This document shows positions 21,201 to 38,101 of a DNA stretch of 64,000 nt, one piece after another. Origin of the DNA: Diplosphaera chodatii. Taxonomy: Eukaryota > Chlorophyta > Trebouxiophyceae > Prasiolales > Stichococcaceae. Below the pieces are notes generated by a model. The model had not been told where the DNA came from. It saw only the letters and a list, made by a program, of their open reading frames with translations, and searched no databases. The stretch covers positions 2,728,001 to 2,792,000 of the forward strand of contig JAALGY010000057.1 of NCBI GenBank assembly GCA_032358165.1, given 5' to 3'. The first letter of the stretch is position 1. Each line of letters begins with the position of its first letter. Both the position numbers and the translations under genes were made by a program.

Positions 21201-24200
21201 TCATCTCCGGCCCCTGCACCGCCGCTGGGGAATGGCGCTGCCGCAGCTGCGGTCAAGGCAGCCGCCACCGGTAACGCAGACGCAGGCGCTGCGTCCAGCT
21301 GCTGCCGGCTGGGGGCCGCAGCCTGCTGCGGGGTGGGCCGCAGCGCCAGCCCACCGCCGCGCTTGCGCTTGCTGCTGGGCGACCTTGAAGCAGGTACTGT
21401 CGCGGCATTCTCCGTACCTGCTGCATGTGTGGCTGCTGTGGCAGATTGCTGCTGCGCTGGTGACACAGCAACCGGGAGTACCACTTGCTGCTCTGTGTCA
21501 TTTGAGGCTGCAGTGGGCTGCGCCAAGGGCTGTGCTGTTTGCGATGCTGCAGCTTGCTCCGATGCACTGGTGCTGTCAGCCGCTGCAGCATCCTCAGTGA
21601 CTGCATGCACATCAGCCGCAGCTGGCCTGTTGGGATTGTCACTGGCTGGACTGACTGCAGGCAGTGGCTGGTAGATAGGTGCTGCCAGTTGCTCCGCTGC
21701 CAGACCACCCAGCACATCGACCCTTGGCACATTTGCCGCTGCAAGCGCCTCTGTGGGCGGTGGGGCCGATGCAAAGGCCGATGTCGCTGGCTGCTGCCCT
21801 GCGCCTGCCTGCTCTGTCTGTGGGGATTGCAGCTGCGGTGACGATGTAGACTGCTGCTGCTGAGGTGCAGGCTGCACTGCGGACGCTGGATGTGCAGATG
21901 CGGGTTGGCCTGCGCCGCTTCCCGCTGCCGCCTGCTTCCGCTGCATGTGCCTGGCCCGCAGCTCCTCGAAGCATGCTTCGTCTGCGTCCACGCCGCCAGC
22001 AGTGCCGCTGTCGCCAGCACCAGGCTGATTAAGCGCAGCTGCATCGTATGCATACTCCGTCTCGCGTGCCTCCCGCTTCTGGGACTGTGGCGGCGGCGGC
22101 GGCGGTGCAGCAGCAGGTGGCAGTCGGGCCTGCAGCCGTGATATTGACTCTGAAGCAGCGTCGCTTTGGCAGCTGCTCCAGGTCCATGCATGGCGAAATG
22201 AATTTGCCACTGACGCTCAGCACTGTTGTGGGCTGTGAACCGTAAACCACCAGGGTCAGCGAACAGTCCGGTTGCAATCCTGGTTATGCGCGAGCTCACT
22301 GTGCGCAGGCGGAGAGGATCGTGCTCCAGGGTGCGCTGCAAGTCGGCCCCGCCATCCAGACGCTTCCGCAGCGGCTTCTGCGAGCAGGCAAAAGACCACC
22401 ATATCTGGTGCGCTGGCCACAGGCACCCGGCACAATGATGCCGCACCCGGGCTGTGCAAGCTGCCTTGGATTGCCCAGGGGCTTGAAAGCCACAGCCACC
22501 AAGCAGCCCAGGCACCCTGTCTCGCAGCTGAGACAGTCAGCTTCAGTCAGCTTCCGGGGTCACCTGCTGTGCGTCCAGCGGCAGCGGCTGCGCATCCGCC
22601 AGCTCCTCATCGACGGGGATATCCAGTGCGGGGGCAGCTGATGCGGCGCCTGCTGCGCCGACCCTGCGCTGCGGCAGCTGTGCACCTGCACGCACGGCTG
22701 AACCTTCATGAGAACCATTCAAGCCTACAGACCATGCCGACGGGCCATGGCCCCTCTTGAGTTGCCCCTACCCAAACGACAATTGAGCATTCCAGGAGGC
22801 AAGTCAATTGGACACACTCGTCAGCCAACCAAGCAGCACAGTACCTGCCCATGGCGTGGCTGCCAGCGCGTTCTCCTTGCGCCCAGCATCGAACGTCGGC
22901 AGGCGCTCCAGGGTGGAGCGTGGGGCCGAGTATGCTGGCCCATCCTCAGCGCCGCCTAAACCCAACACTCTTGATCAGTGCTGTGCCTCCAAGCAGTGTG
23001 TTTGATGAGCAGCCTTCGTGCACAGGCTGTAACCTGTAGATATGCATACTAGCTGCCACCTTTTGGCACTGGTCCTCATATGGCTGTCTGGGAAGCGGGC
23101 AAATTGACAGGTGGTAGGCTTCTGAAGTCAGGTCTCACCAAACTCTGCGTCTGTAAAGACCGCCAGCTCGCCGTTGGCATTGCTGGGCGGAGCGGCATTC
23201 TCTGCGTCCTCAGCTCCGGCCGGCCGCCGTGGCACAGCCAAACCGCTACGGGGTGGCCGTGCGGTGGTGCCTGCAATGGATCCCACCCAGGATCGTCAGT
23301 CAATGCTACATGATCGCTGCCATGAGCTGCCACCGTTGGACAGCCATTTTGGCGTGGTGGAGCCTACCCGTCGACAGGAGCCAGCAAAGGAGCAGGCGAT
23401 GCCAGTGCACGGCCAAGTGTGGTATCCGCTTTGCTGGGATAGGTGGTGGACAGCACCTGCTCGTGCCCGGGCCCGCGCCCTGGTGGGCAGCTCCCCGAAG
23501 GTGGCGCGGGGCGCAGGCTCAGTGTCTGCCGCAACGGCCTCACCCCGAGCCCGCCGCTCCTCCCGTGCTACCTGCAGAGCATGGTGCACGAATTGGACAG
23601 ATGCAGCAGAAGGGTACAACCTGCGGGCAAACTGGTGGCATGGGCCATAACAACAGCTGCTTGGGGCAGTCGGTCAGGCTCCAGCTGCCTGGCTTGTGCT
23701 TGTAATAATGTAATAAGAGTTGGCAGCCTTGGGGCCATAGTCAGGTTGGTGTTGGGCGCAGTACTTACCATGCGAGCCTCGAAATCCTCGGACTTCTTCC
23801 GCAGCTGATCCGGCGGCGCGGCGTAGCTGCGCGTAGATACAGAGATAATGTCCCACATTCGGGCCTCTTGTCGATCACTTGCTTATGGTAGCCCTCACCA
23901 AGAAGGCAACTCGTCAGCATCACAGTCCTGCCGACTGCCACCATCAAGGGTGCATGACGCTATCGCACCAAGCCATCCTGGATGGCTCCGCCTTGTGCGG
24001 CATGGGCGATCAGGCATCAAGACTGACAGTCACGAGCACGGACTGGCGCACTTGGCCAGGCCATCCTTGTAGACTTCTCGCGCACGCGTGTGCGCCCCAC
24101 GCATCTCCAGGAATGTTGCGTACGCTGTGTAGTACAGCGTCTGATCCTGCCCGATGCCCTTGTCCTGTACAGAAGCATGGGATGCTCTTCAGGATCTGAT

Positions 24201-25131
24201 GGGGAGCAGCTGTCATGGACATGAGCACGCTATGGCAGGCGCTGGGACGCCCTGCGCCTTCATAGCATGCCATTCGGCGCTGCTGCTCCTCAGCAGGGCA
24301 TGTAGTAGCACGCGCACCCGCAGATGGGTGAACACGTCCTGTGGCTCTGGAACGTGGTTAGCCTGCAAGCAACAGGCGTCGCTCACAACTATGCAAGGGT
24401 TCAAAGCATATGCAGGTGACGGCGGCATATCACCACCTGCAGCATCTGAACGGATGTGATAGTTGTAGATCTGGCGCACATAGAGGATCCACAGTCGCAG
24501 GTAGCGGTGATCGGTGCGGTAGCGGAAGAGGCCCTCCAGCTCGCGGGTACACCGCTCCAGCAGGGGCACCAGCTGCGCCTTGGCACCGCCGCCGGGGTAC
24601 GCCTGCTGCACCCACTTGACGTACCTGCGTGATCAGGGCGCGCCAGCTCTGCTCAATCCCGTCATGAAACAAGCAGGCAAGCCTGCTGAGAGGTGCGCCC
24701 CGTCGGCGTACACACAACGAGTTACTCCATTTCCTGCTACATGCGTGACGACGCGCCGCTCCGATACGATGCTACTGGCTGCGAGATGTCGCGCACGGTA
24801 TGCAGCGTCACCAGCCATACCTGTTCCAGACGTCCAGGGGGTCGTCCCCGGCATACTCTGCCAGCTCCTTTTCGAACGTCCTGCGATCATCGGCACCCTC
24901 AGGTTGGACAACGCGCACATGTGGCTTCTGAAAATTGCAGCATGCTTGGTGTGTCTCAGTCTCAGACGACTGTCAGGTTTCCGCGTCAGACCTGCGGCGC
25001 TCCTCCGTCTCTGCCAGCACTGCACGTGGTATCTCCTTCTTGGGGGTCACAAGACCTTTCCCGGCCCGCCCGGCCCTGCTGGGCTGGTAATTCTCCTTCG
25101 AGGTCTCCCACTCGGGCGCTGCATCCGCCAT
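18268..25131 (-). CDS. MAD3: MAD3/BUBR1-like spindle assembly checkpoint protein
   Basis: Mitotic checkpoint component that binds BUB3 and CDC20 and inhibits the anaphase-promoting complex. About twenty exons: 25131-24992, 24880-24821, 24624-24480, 24362-24318, 24164-24052, 23826-23769, 23571-23457, 23270-23139, 22955-22845, 22685-22564, 22377-22300, 22129-21152, 20973-20718, 20510-20435, 20208-19844, optional 19810-19748, 19668-19025, 18890-18792, 18626-18513, 18315-18268; about 1250 residues. N-terminus: KEN box (WETSKENYQPSRAGR), then the Mad3/BUB1 region I TPR fold (YAGDDPLDVWNRYVKWVQQA, HRYLRLWILYANHVPEPQDV). Then an ABBA-like motif (ELAVFTDAEF), a second KEN box (GRKENALAATPW), a GLEBS-like BUB3 site (EACFEELRA) and a conserved LTINTRAAWAEVNGWF block. 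The C-terminal part carries eight EDT-type repeats and ends DDFEVFRDA. No kinase domain is present. Exon 16 is optional on phase grounds and would use a GC donor. Confidence 0.88.
19075..19680 (-). repeat. Coding tandem repeat array in MAD3 (five units)
   Basis: Five units of 123, 123, 114, 123 and about 123 bp within one exon. Each encodes a variant of LQLYEDTGFLSENLAP followed by a Pro/Gln/Ser-rich linker. Three more isolated copies of the core (REDTEYLSF, YEDTQFLT, REDTCFLP) are in the preceding exon at 19844-20208. Confidence 0.92.
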
Positions 25132-25941
25132 GCTTCCCTGATTTTCAAGCGCTCAGGCTGCTTCACTCACAGCAAGACAGCTACAGCAACACTGAACATG
25201 CTGCAGCTTGTGTAGGATCTGAGTCATTGAGCTTCGTCCGGCGTTGTGAGCGGCTGTCGAGCTGGAGTTCGAGGCAGCTGGACACTAGGGTTTAGCATCC
25301 GCCTGGATGCCCGCCCTGCAGCAGCGCAATCACAGAGCACGCAGCACGACAACCAAGCATCTACTAACTTTCTGGCACAGTCAGTATCAACTCAGGCTGA
25401 GGGACATCATTGTCTGGTCATTGGGGATGCAAGCCGTGCGTTGCGTCTGAGCGATGTTAGCTGCTAATCTCCCGACAGGCCCAGTTGCCCAGCAGCACTG
25501 CCAGTCGCCCGTCGCGCAGCTCAGCCGTGGGCGGCAGCCTGCCGCTCTGCCGCGCACCTTGCAACAGAGGATCTCCAGGCGAGCATGCTCCAATGGCACA
25601 GGGTTTGTTGTATGGCGCCAGCGCACTAGGTCTCAGCGATCCTGATCGAACATATCGCCTTCAAGAAGATTTAGCTACGACCTTATATTTGAGTGCGCTG
25701 CACCTCGTAGCCGTCTCCTATGTTCATGAAAGCCGTTCACACTCGGAGCTCCGGCACAAGCTCGGCGGATCAAGCCTGCCTGCCCTGGAATATCGTGTTG
25801 CATGTTTGGCACAACCGATCAGGCCAGCAGCGTCTTGCCTAAGCCGTACTGCCAGCACAGTGGTGCACCCTGCGATGTGACACTTGACAGACATTTATCC
25901 GCAGGCACAGCAGCGGCAGGCACTGTGACCGCAACGTCATC
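25132..25941. promoter_or_regulatory. Divergent intergenic region between MAD3 and GPI
   Basis: 810 bp holding two promoters that face away from each other. No motif stands out and no coding exon was recognised. Confidence 0.35.
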
Positions 25942-30741
<4,800 letters not shown>

Positions 30742-31227
30742 GGACATCCGTAGAGCGATCAATGAGGATGCCGTGCAGCATGTGGTTGGTCGCTGGCGTA
30801 GGGTCCTTTGCGATGCCATACAATGGCACCAGATATTGTGATCAGCGATGAGAGGTTCTGTTACTATCTTGCGCTCGGGTGTAATCTAGACAGTTCACGA
30901 TAGCGTTGCAACACCTTCTGATTTGAGCACTGTGAGCCCTGAGATCAACAACGGGAAACTACTACTGCAGAGATCCACCATCATCCCTGTTGTGTCGGCA
31001 ACAAATCCTGCACATTGGGCACATGCAGACCTGCCAAAACATGCTGACAACACTCATGCACATGGAGACAACATTGCAAATGTGGCACGGTGATTTGTTG
31101 GTTTCGAACTGGCGTGCCTCAAGCTGTCATACCATGCTGACACCCTCTGTAGACGGCGCCACTGGGCGATTCTGCTGCACGGTTAGTTGCCCTTGGGCAC
31201 TGCACTTGATGCGCCCTTGTGGCGCCG
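30742..31227. other. Convergent 3' region between GPI and small HSP
   Basis: 486 bp of 3' UTR sequence from two genes meeting tail to tail. Apart from the TGTAA at 30880 nothing is recognised. Confidence 0.35.
30880..30884 (+). terminator. TGTAA poly(A) signal of the GPI gene
   Basis: The green-algal poly(A) element TGTAA lies 139 nt after the GPI stop codon on the coding strand. Confidence 0.55.
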
Positions 31228-32818
31228 TCACTCGATCTGTACATTGCGGGTGCGTTCTTTCTGGCCCGCCTTTGGCACTTCGATTTTGAGCGTGCCGTTC
31301 TCATACTTGGCCTGCATCATGCAGGGGGCATGTCAGGACACCGCACAGGTAAACTACATGGTTACACATGTCATACAGTGCCGCTGCTCTCCGCAGGCAA
31401 TTCTTACGGTGAGAACACGGTCCACTATCGTTGGCCCTCTGACGTCAGCAGCACAATCCGAGGCACCCTTTCGCGTACACACCTGGACTTTGGACAGGTC
31501 GGCGTGCTCGGGGAGGCGCAGCGAGCGGCGCACGAATGTCTGAGAGCGCTCCACGCGGTGTACCTTCACCCCCTGCTGGTCCTGGTCATCCTGCATGTGC
31601 AGGTGTGCAGTCTTTATGGCGACAGCCCAATTGCATGGGACACAATGCTGTCATGTGTGATTGGTGCACATGTGTGTCAGGAACTCTCCACATTGTATGA
31701 CCCGTTGCTTGCAGCAAAGGGTGATTGTTGCTAGGCTGACCTTGCATATGTGCTGCTACATGAAGGGTCTGCATGATTAGTGCAGTGTCGGCCCGTGCAT
31801 GCAGTCGCTTCAGGGACCGAGTGAGCTTGAGCGCTCAGTGCAGTTGAGAGAGTTGCCGCCAGCAGGCCAACACCAAGTACCGAGCAGACATCTGTGCTGC
31901 TTCAGGCAGTATTGTGTGATACAGCCAGCAATGCTGGCATGTCTACCAGGCATGTGCTGGCCGAGGTGTGCGCACACCTCCTTCGACTCGGACTTCTGGA
32001 CGCTGAGCGACAGCACATCGCCATCCACGCTCAGCTTGATGTCCTTCTTGTCAACGCCTGCAGCAGCAGTAGTCAGCGAAGGATGGAGATGTGTCCGATG
32101 ACTGTCGCCTCTGCTGTGTGGTGTTCTGCATCATGGGATCACGAGGTGATGGCTACAGTCTCACACTGGAAAAATGACGTATTATATCAGGCTTGCATTG
32201 CCATGATAAAAGGATCACCTTCCACAGTGAGACTGTATACATATACACTACGTATTACTGCCTCTGTGCGATCTTTGGTTGTAACCAGATCCAGCACTAT
32301 GCTAGGGCCGCTCGCAAGCCACATGAGGTAGCAGATTGCATTGCTGACGAAGTGGAAGTGATAGGGGCACGAGGTGGTTGACAGGCCAATGTGCGTGGCT
32401 GTGCCGTGGGGGTGGCGCTGGGACCTCACCCGGGATGTCGGCCTTGATCTCGAACTTGTCCGGCTTCTGCAGGGCAGCAGCCACCGGTGTTTCATTGCTG
32501 CAATGAGAATAGGCTGCATGCTGATCAGCAGCGAACCTCACGCTGTTCGCTGAATGCCAATCTTGTGCGGTGGGGTAGTGATGCGTGCAAGCTGCACGGG
32601 CGCCTGCTACCTGCAGCTGCATCCTGACTGCAACTCAAGGCGCTGCAGCATATGCATAACAAAGCCTGCGCGGACCTCACCTCGACAACGTCCAGGGGGA
32701 TGCCGCGCAGGGTGTTGCCGCCGCCGCGCTGCGTGGTGAGCGCACCAGAGGGGAAGCCGCCGCCGAAGAACGGCGCGAAGATGTCGGCACCTGTGCCGCC
32801 CCAGTTAGTCAGAGCCAT
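31228..32818 (-). CDS. HSP20: Small heat shock protein (HSP20, alpha-crystallin domain)
   Basis: ATP-independent chaperone that holds unfolding proteins. Five exons: 32818-32681, 32466-32430, 32057-31978, 31590-31483, 31311-31228; 148 residues, the usual length of class I (cytosolic) plant and algal small HSPs. The N-terminal arm has Gly-rich DIFAPFFGGGFPSG. The alpha-crystallin domain starts at VVEKPDKFEIKADIPGVDKK and includes VDGDVLSLSVQKSE, VHRVERSQTFVRRSLRLPEH and the closing strand AKYENGTLKIEVPK. The tail ends RNVQIE with an I/V-x-I-like pair. There is no transit or signal peptide. I looked for heat-shock elements upstream (32819-33150) and found no clear nGAAnnTTCn array. Confidence 0.94.
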
Positions 32819-34480
32819 GTTTGAGTGCCCTGTTTTCACTCAGGAGCGGTCAGCGGAGTACAGCGGTCGGCTTGTAGATGTCCGAGGGCTGTGGTTGTCG
32901 GAACCGATCAAAGGGTCCGCATGCCAGCGGTTACCTCCTCGTTACACTAAGAATCCTCTTCAGCTTTGTTGTGAAGTCAAGCATCTGGTATATCGCTCTA
33001 GTGGTGCAGGCAATAAGCTGTCAGCTCTCGGGTGCATCGACAGATGCTGGCGGCAGCAGTGACCGCCTTCCAGCATCCTTGTCAGTACCCAGCCCCAGCA
33101 GGCCCCAGCCCCAGCCCCCAGTGGGTAATCAGCATCTGCTGCAATACAGCAAGCTGCCGGCGCCGCTGAAGATGCGGCTACATTCTTCAGGCCGCAGCGC
33201 CTCGCCGCCCAGCAGCGCCCCATGCAGGAATGAGGGAGCTTAGCAACCAGGGGGTTGTCAGGAACGAGGGCCATTAGGAGCGGTAGTCTTACAGCATGAA
33301 CTCCAGTGGGTGCGGAGCAGAAGCCGCAGCGCTGCGCTGCTCGGCAGCAGCCCCGTGCTGGCATAAGATAGAGGTACGAGCGTGAAGGGGGTTTCCAGTG
33401 GAAACATCATTTGAGGCATTGCCTTGCAATAGCCAGTGTGAACTTACTAACATATAAACGCATGTTTATAATATAGCAAATTGATAAAAGGTGGAGAATG
33501 AAGGTTGTGAGCGGGGGGTGGTCACTTATGGGAGTACCACTTCAAAATTATGCGGTCGAGTCCTAAATCTGAGCATGCAAACATTGCTGCGACAAAGCCA
33601 CTTGCGCACCATGAAAACACCTTTCAGTGTGCTGCCGCACACTGCAAACTGCTTTCAGGCTGCCCAGCTGCAGGACCAGCATCACAAAAATGGGCACTCA
33701 CCTGAAACGTTCGGGTGCGGGATGAAGCTGTTGATGTGCTCCGTCAACGCCTGGCGCCCGGCGTCATTCGGCATCATTCGTATTTTGAACAGTCTCTAGG
33801 CGTGCAGCTTGCCCGCACGACCGCCCAGTCCAGTGTTGCTACTTGGCCGCGCTGCACATTGTCTACCATGCAATTTTGCACGCGACCCAACCAACCTGGC
33901 CCAGCGATGCTCCCCAACATTGGCTATCAGGCTCCGCATAGCCGATGGCAGGTTAGGCGCAGTGGATCGCAGCATGGGTGCTTGACGCGGAGGCATAAGA
34001 GAAGAAGAGAGAGCAGAGAATGGCCATTGTCTGACAGTCTGCCCGAGGTCATTTGGCTATCGAAATTTTCAGAAGCCGAACTCTCTAGATTCAGACCCCG
34101 TGTCATTTCAGTTTGGGTGTCTTAATCCCCTCAAATTTTTGCAGTTCAGCGAAAAGCTACAATTTAGGCAGAAAAAAGTTGCAGCGCTTGGCTCACGGCA
34201 GCACCCTTGATGCAGGAACAAAGAAAACAAGTGAAAGGCAGCACAGTTTCGAAAGCAGGAGGCAATGTGTGAGTGCTTGCCAGACAGCGTCATCGCCGAC
34301 TAGGCCCATACATACAGCAGCCACCCAGGCTGAACATGACCTGGCGCAGTTTCGCAGGACGAGCTCTGATGGAGCTTCCCATGTATGACATGAGCTGAGC
34401 GTGACGGACGGAAACATGCAGTGGCAATGAGACTAGCTGTGCCAGGCATTTCTGGTGGATGTGGGCTCAACATCGGCCGC
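32819..34480. other. Long intergenic region upstream of the small HSP
   Basis: 1.66 kb without a recognisable gene. It holds the HSP20 promoter at its left end and the 3' UTR of the kinase-like gene at its right end. A C-rich CAGCCC repeat lies near 33080-33120. From about 33400 to 34200 it is clearly richer in A+T than its surroundings, with no coding signature or terminal repeats seen. Confidence 0.4.
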
Positions 34481-36980
34481 TCACTGCTGCTTCTGCGCAT
34501 GTGCATGCTTGCGGCTGAGCTCCTGGTGCACCACGGCTGCATACTCCAGGTGCTCCAGCGCGCACTCCCTATCGTGCTGGGCAACTGCCGATGCTCGTGA
34601 CAGCCCCGGCACGATGTGACTGCTGCCAAAATCGAGCCACATCACTCGGCTCGTCTCATAGCCATCCTGCAAGCCAGCAATGAGCGCACCATGTTGGTCA
34701 GTTGGCCTTGATCAGTGGGGACCACAGTCCAGGGCCCACAATACAGGGCAGGGCAGAAGCGCATGAGGATTGTTCAAGCAGAATATGGCCAGGGAGATCG
34801 CATTTAGCGACCAGGTGTGTGCGCATGACCCACCTCAATGCGCTGGATCATCAGGTTGTTGGAGCGGGGGTCGCCATGCACAACCCCGCTGTCATGGATG
34901 CGCGACAGGGTATCCAATGCTTGAAACTCCTCCTGGACAGCCAGCAAGTCAGCGGTGAGCTACAGCTCAAGCGCAGTTTAGTCAGACAAGCATTGGCCCC
35001 ATTGCTCAAGTGTTGCCAGAGAATCAACACTGGGGCTGCAATGGACCTCAACTGCTGTAAGTGATGTACATGTTGCCATATAGACGTGACACCTCGGTTG
35101 TGATGGCGCTGGCATGCAGCAACGAGTCGCCACGCCGCGCAAGATCGTTTAGTGAGATGCCAGCATCCGCCATGGCGATGAAGCCTGTGGTGCCCTCGTC
35201 CAGGCAGCCAGCGGCTATGACAACAGGAATGCAATCACCTTGTAGATGCGCCATCTTCTGGTATGCTCTCACCTGCAGCAGGAGTCCGCAGCAATGTAGA
35301 CCGCCTGCACATATTCCTAATGATTCCGGTAACACACAAACATGCTACTCGGCATCATTACCTCAGCAATGAGTTCTTCAGACTCTGTGGGATGATACCG
35401 TAAGCGCGTGACCTTGATCTGCGCGGGCTGCCCCCATACTGTGCCGCTGGCAAGTTCCCCATGATGTCTGGTGGATGCCATTCCCGAAAACTGCACGTCT
35501 GCCTCCTCAAAAGCTGGCAGCAGCTCAGAGATGGGGAGCTCATGCGGCAGGACGCTGCTGCGGGCAGCGCAACGGTCAGCTGTTGGGGAGGCAGGCAACA
35601 GCAGGGTTTCATGGTTCCACTCTGGCAGGCCAAAGTGCAGCGCTGCCAGGAATGCCTCTTCCTGCGGGTAGGCCACAGAGTCGGCTCAAATTGCTGAGTC
35701 ATAGAAGAGCAGGCAGGCAGATGTGCATATATGTCCTGCCATCAACCATTTCACGAGAGACATGTCGTGGACCATAAGTACATGCGATTTGATCGTCTTG
35801 CCTGTGCAGCAGGCCAGTGTCTGTCCATGCCAGGCAGGATCCTGCTGGATGTGAAATCGGCCCACAGCAGGCGTGGCGGTCCCTTGGTGGACTGCAGCAA
35901 AAGCACAAGGCCATCTCAGGTCGGCGCACGAAAATGTCCTGAGATCGCACAAGAGACTGATAGAAACAGCCTCGGAAACAGAACACGATCAAGAGTGCTG
36001 TCAGTTGGCCACATCACTGCACCACAGAAAAGTGGCAGGCTATAGTCTGCCTTGGAACAGGAATTGCAAACCAGTGAGATATTGTCACCTGGTTGGACTG
36101 GATGAACAAGCTGCGACTGTCGGCCTTGCCATGCAACACGCCGCTGTCGTGCAGCTGGCGGAGGCTATTGAGTGCAGCCCACTTCATGTCGCGCGGCATT
36201 CTCCGCACATCTGCGTACTGCCGCAGCGCCGGGTGCAGCGCCGCCGTCTCACTCAGTCGCTGGCTGCCGCTGGTGGCCAGGAACACCGACTCGTCCTTCC
36301 TCCTCCCGTCCTGCTCTACCTTGCCCAGCTTGCCCGCGCCCAGCAGCACAGGGATGCACTCGCCCTGCAGTTGCGCCAGGCGCTGGTACACCCGCACCTG
36401 GCGGCTGGCATGCCCCCACAAACGTCAGGCGGAGTTCCATATGTAGAACCGCTTCAGCTGCGTGTGCCAGCATCAGGAGCCCGGTGCTTCGAACCAAATA
36501 GTGGTGCGAGGGCACCTCGTTCAGGATGTCGTCCGCTGCATCTGCGCCAGATGCCAGCAAAGCTGACTTGATAAGCGCCGGGCTGCCATGCACGCTGCCG
36601 ATGCCTTCACGCAGGAGGTACGCAGCCGGATGTAGGGTGTAAGTTTCGTTGGTGCGGTGTACAGAGCCCTCCTTGAATGTTGGCAGCACGTTCAAGGAGT
36701 TTGTCCAATCGCTCCAGTCATGCAGGGAGCCAACAGCGTCAAGTGTTCCATGGCACAGATGTGGTGCACACAGCCGTGCGGTGTGCAGCTGCTGCACAGA
36801 GAATGTCGGGCTATGGCTGCGATTCCAGTTTGCGCCAACGTGCACATGTTGCGGCTGAAGCTCGGTACAGCGTGCAAACCAAGGTTGCTGCAGCAGCGAC
36901 AACATCCGGTGCTGCGAGCCTGCAACACCGCTGCCAGGCAGTGTAGAAGCAGGTTGAGGACGATACGTATGGTGTGCCAT
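34481..36980 (-). CDS. Kinase-like protein with two tandem modules, first module degenerate
   Basis: Read on the minus strand. The first module has exons from 36980 to about 36450, 36397-36089 and 35891-35802; the second has 35661-35362, 35272-35093, 34959-34834 and 34666-34481. The two match exon by exon: VRVYQRLAQLQGECIPVLLG against VRAYQKMAHLQGDCIPVVIA, RQLHDSGVLHGKADSRSLFI against SRIHDSGVVHGDPRSNNLMI, and LLWADFTSSRILPGM against VMWLDFGSSHIVPGL. The second module keeps HGD-x4-N and DFG, as in atypical protein or small-molecule kinases. The first has HGK and DFT, so its catalytic Asp and metal-binding motif are altered. The second module has no in-frame ATG (a stop precedes its acceptor), and a phase-0 GC donor at 35801 joins it to the first, so I model one gene. 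Two separate genes, or a decaying copy, remain possible. Substrate unknown. Confidence 0.65.
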
Positions 36981-38101
36981 GCTGATGTAACTAACGCATC
37001 CGTCGAGTGCACCTGTGCGTCAACTGATCACACGCAAACATCACCCTGTCTCAGCAATCCCCTCTGGCAGCCAGCAACGAGCAGTGCGTGCAGCCAACCA
37101 GCGTGGTATGCTGAGCAGTCAACCAGACGAGTCCTTTGTAAGTTGAAAGTTGAAAGTGCGACGCAAGGCGCCTCCCAACAGGAAGGACTTTAGACCCGCG
37201 TGCACTGAAGCGATGGGGACTACCACAATCACTAATTCTTTGTTGCTTGCATGTTATGCATGTTGCCACAGAGCCTGGGAGCCAGAAGATGTGGACCCCA
37301 TCCCTGAGCAGGGGAGTATCCTGCCAAAGAAAGTTGAGGCTGTAGGCCAGGCCACACTGTTGTGTAGCCCGGCGCTTGCGCCCCGGCGTGGCTCAGCCTT
37401 TACCTCGGTTAAATGGCAACCCATCATCTTGCAAAGGTGACACTGGGGCACCCATGCTACAGACAAGGTGCTGCTCCTGAGACTGAGGCATTGGCAATGG
37501 CGAGTGATGTGACTTAGCTCTGCGTCGTGATGTCAGCGGTCGACCAGCATGCTGTGCGACCTTCGGCATCACAGCGACATTACGCATCAGCTTGTTGGCT
37601 GTTGGCTAGGATGCTAGAGAAGCTGCCGCCGGATGCCGCCGATTTGCGCTGGTTCGATGTGGAGACAAGCATGGAGACTAGATTCTTGGAGCAACAGCAT
37701 CATGCGCACTGCTGCGAATGTCATTGATCACGCCCCAAAGCATCGCTCAGATGATATACAAGCATATGCGAAGTGCTTGACAGCCACCATTTAGTATATC
37801 AGCACCATTGCAGCAAAGTACGGTTGCAACACCGCAAGTGAGGAACCTCCATTGCATTGTTCGGCTCTCGAGAAAGTAAAGAAGACTCTGCCATCGGTCA
37901 GCAATCACAGCCGTTGAACACTGGTGGAAGCAGTAGACTGCGGCTGAGAACTTCACAGGAACCCAATTGTGCCCTGCCGCATTGACGGCACATCAGCATA
38001 GTCAGCGCCAGCACCGCAGACTGGGGTCCTCACCGGAGGCCGCACCGCAGCGGCGTGTGCGGCAGAAGCTTTCCCCACAGGATCCGCAGCAAAACAGCGC
38101 A
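36981..38101. promoter_or_regulatory. Divergent intergenic region between kinase-like gene and nardilysin
   Basis: 1.1 kb between two gene starts facing away from each other. No exon or known motif recognised. Confidence 0.35.

Noticed and set aside
20955..21674. 239-codon plus-strand open frame rich in Ala and Ser
   Set aside because: Mirror frame of the low-complexity 978-nt exon of MAD3 on the minus strand; no start context or motif of its own.
32819..33150. Heat-shock elements upstream of the small HSP
   Set aside because: Only scattered GAA and TTC triplets were seen, not the alternating 5-bp array needed to call an element.
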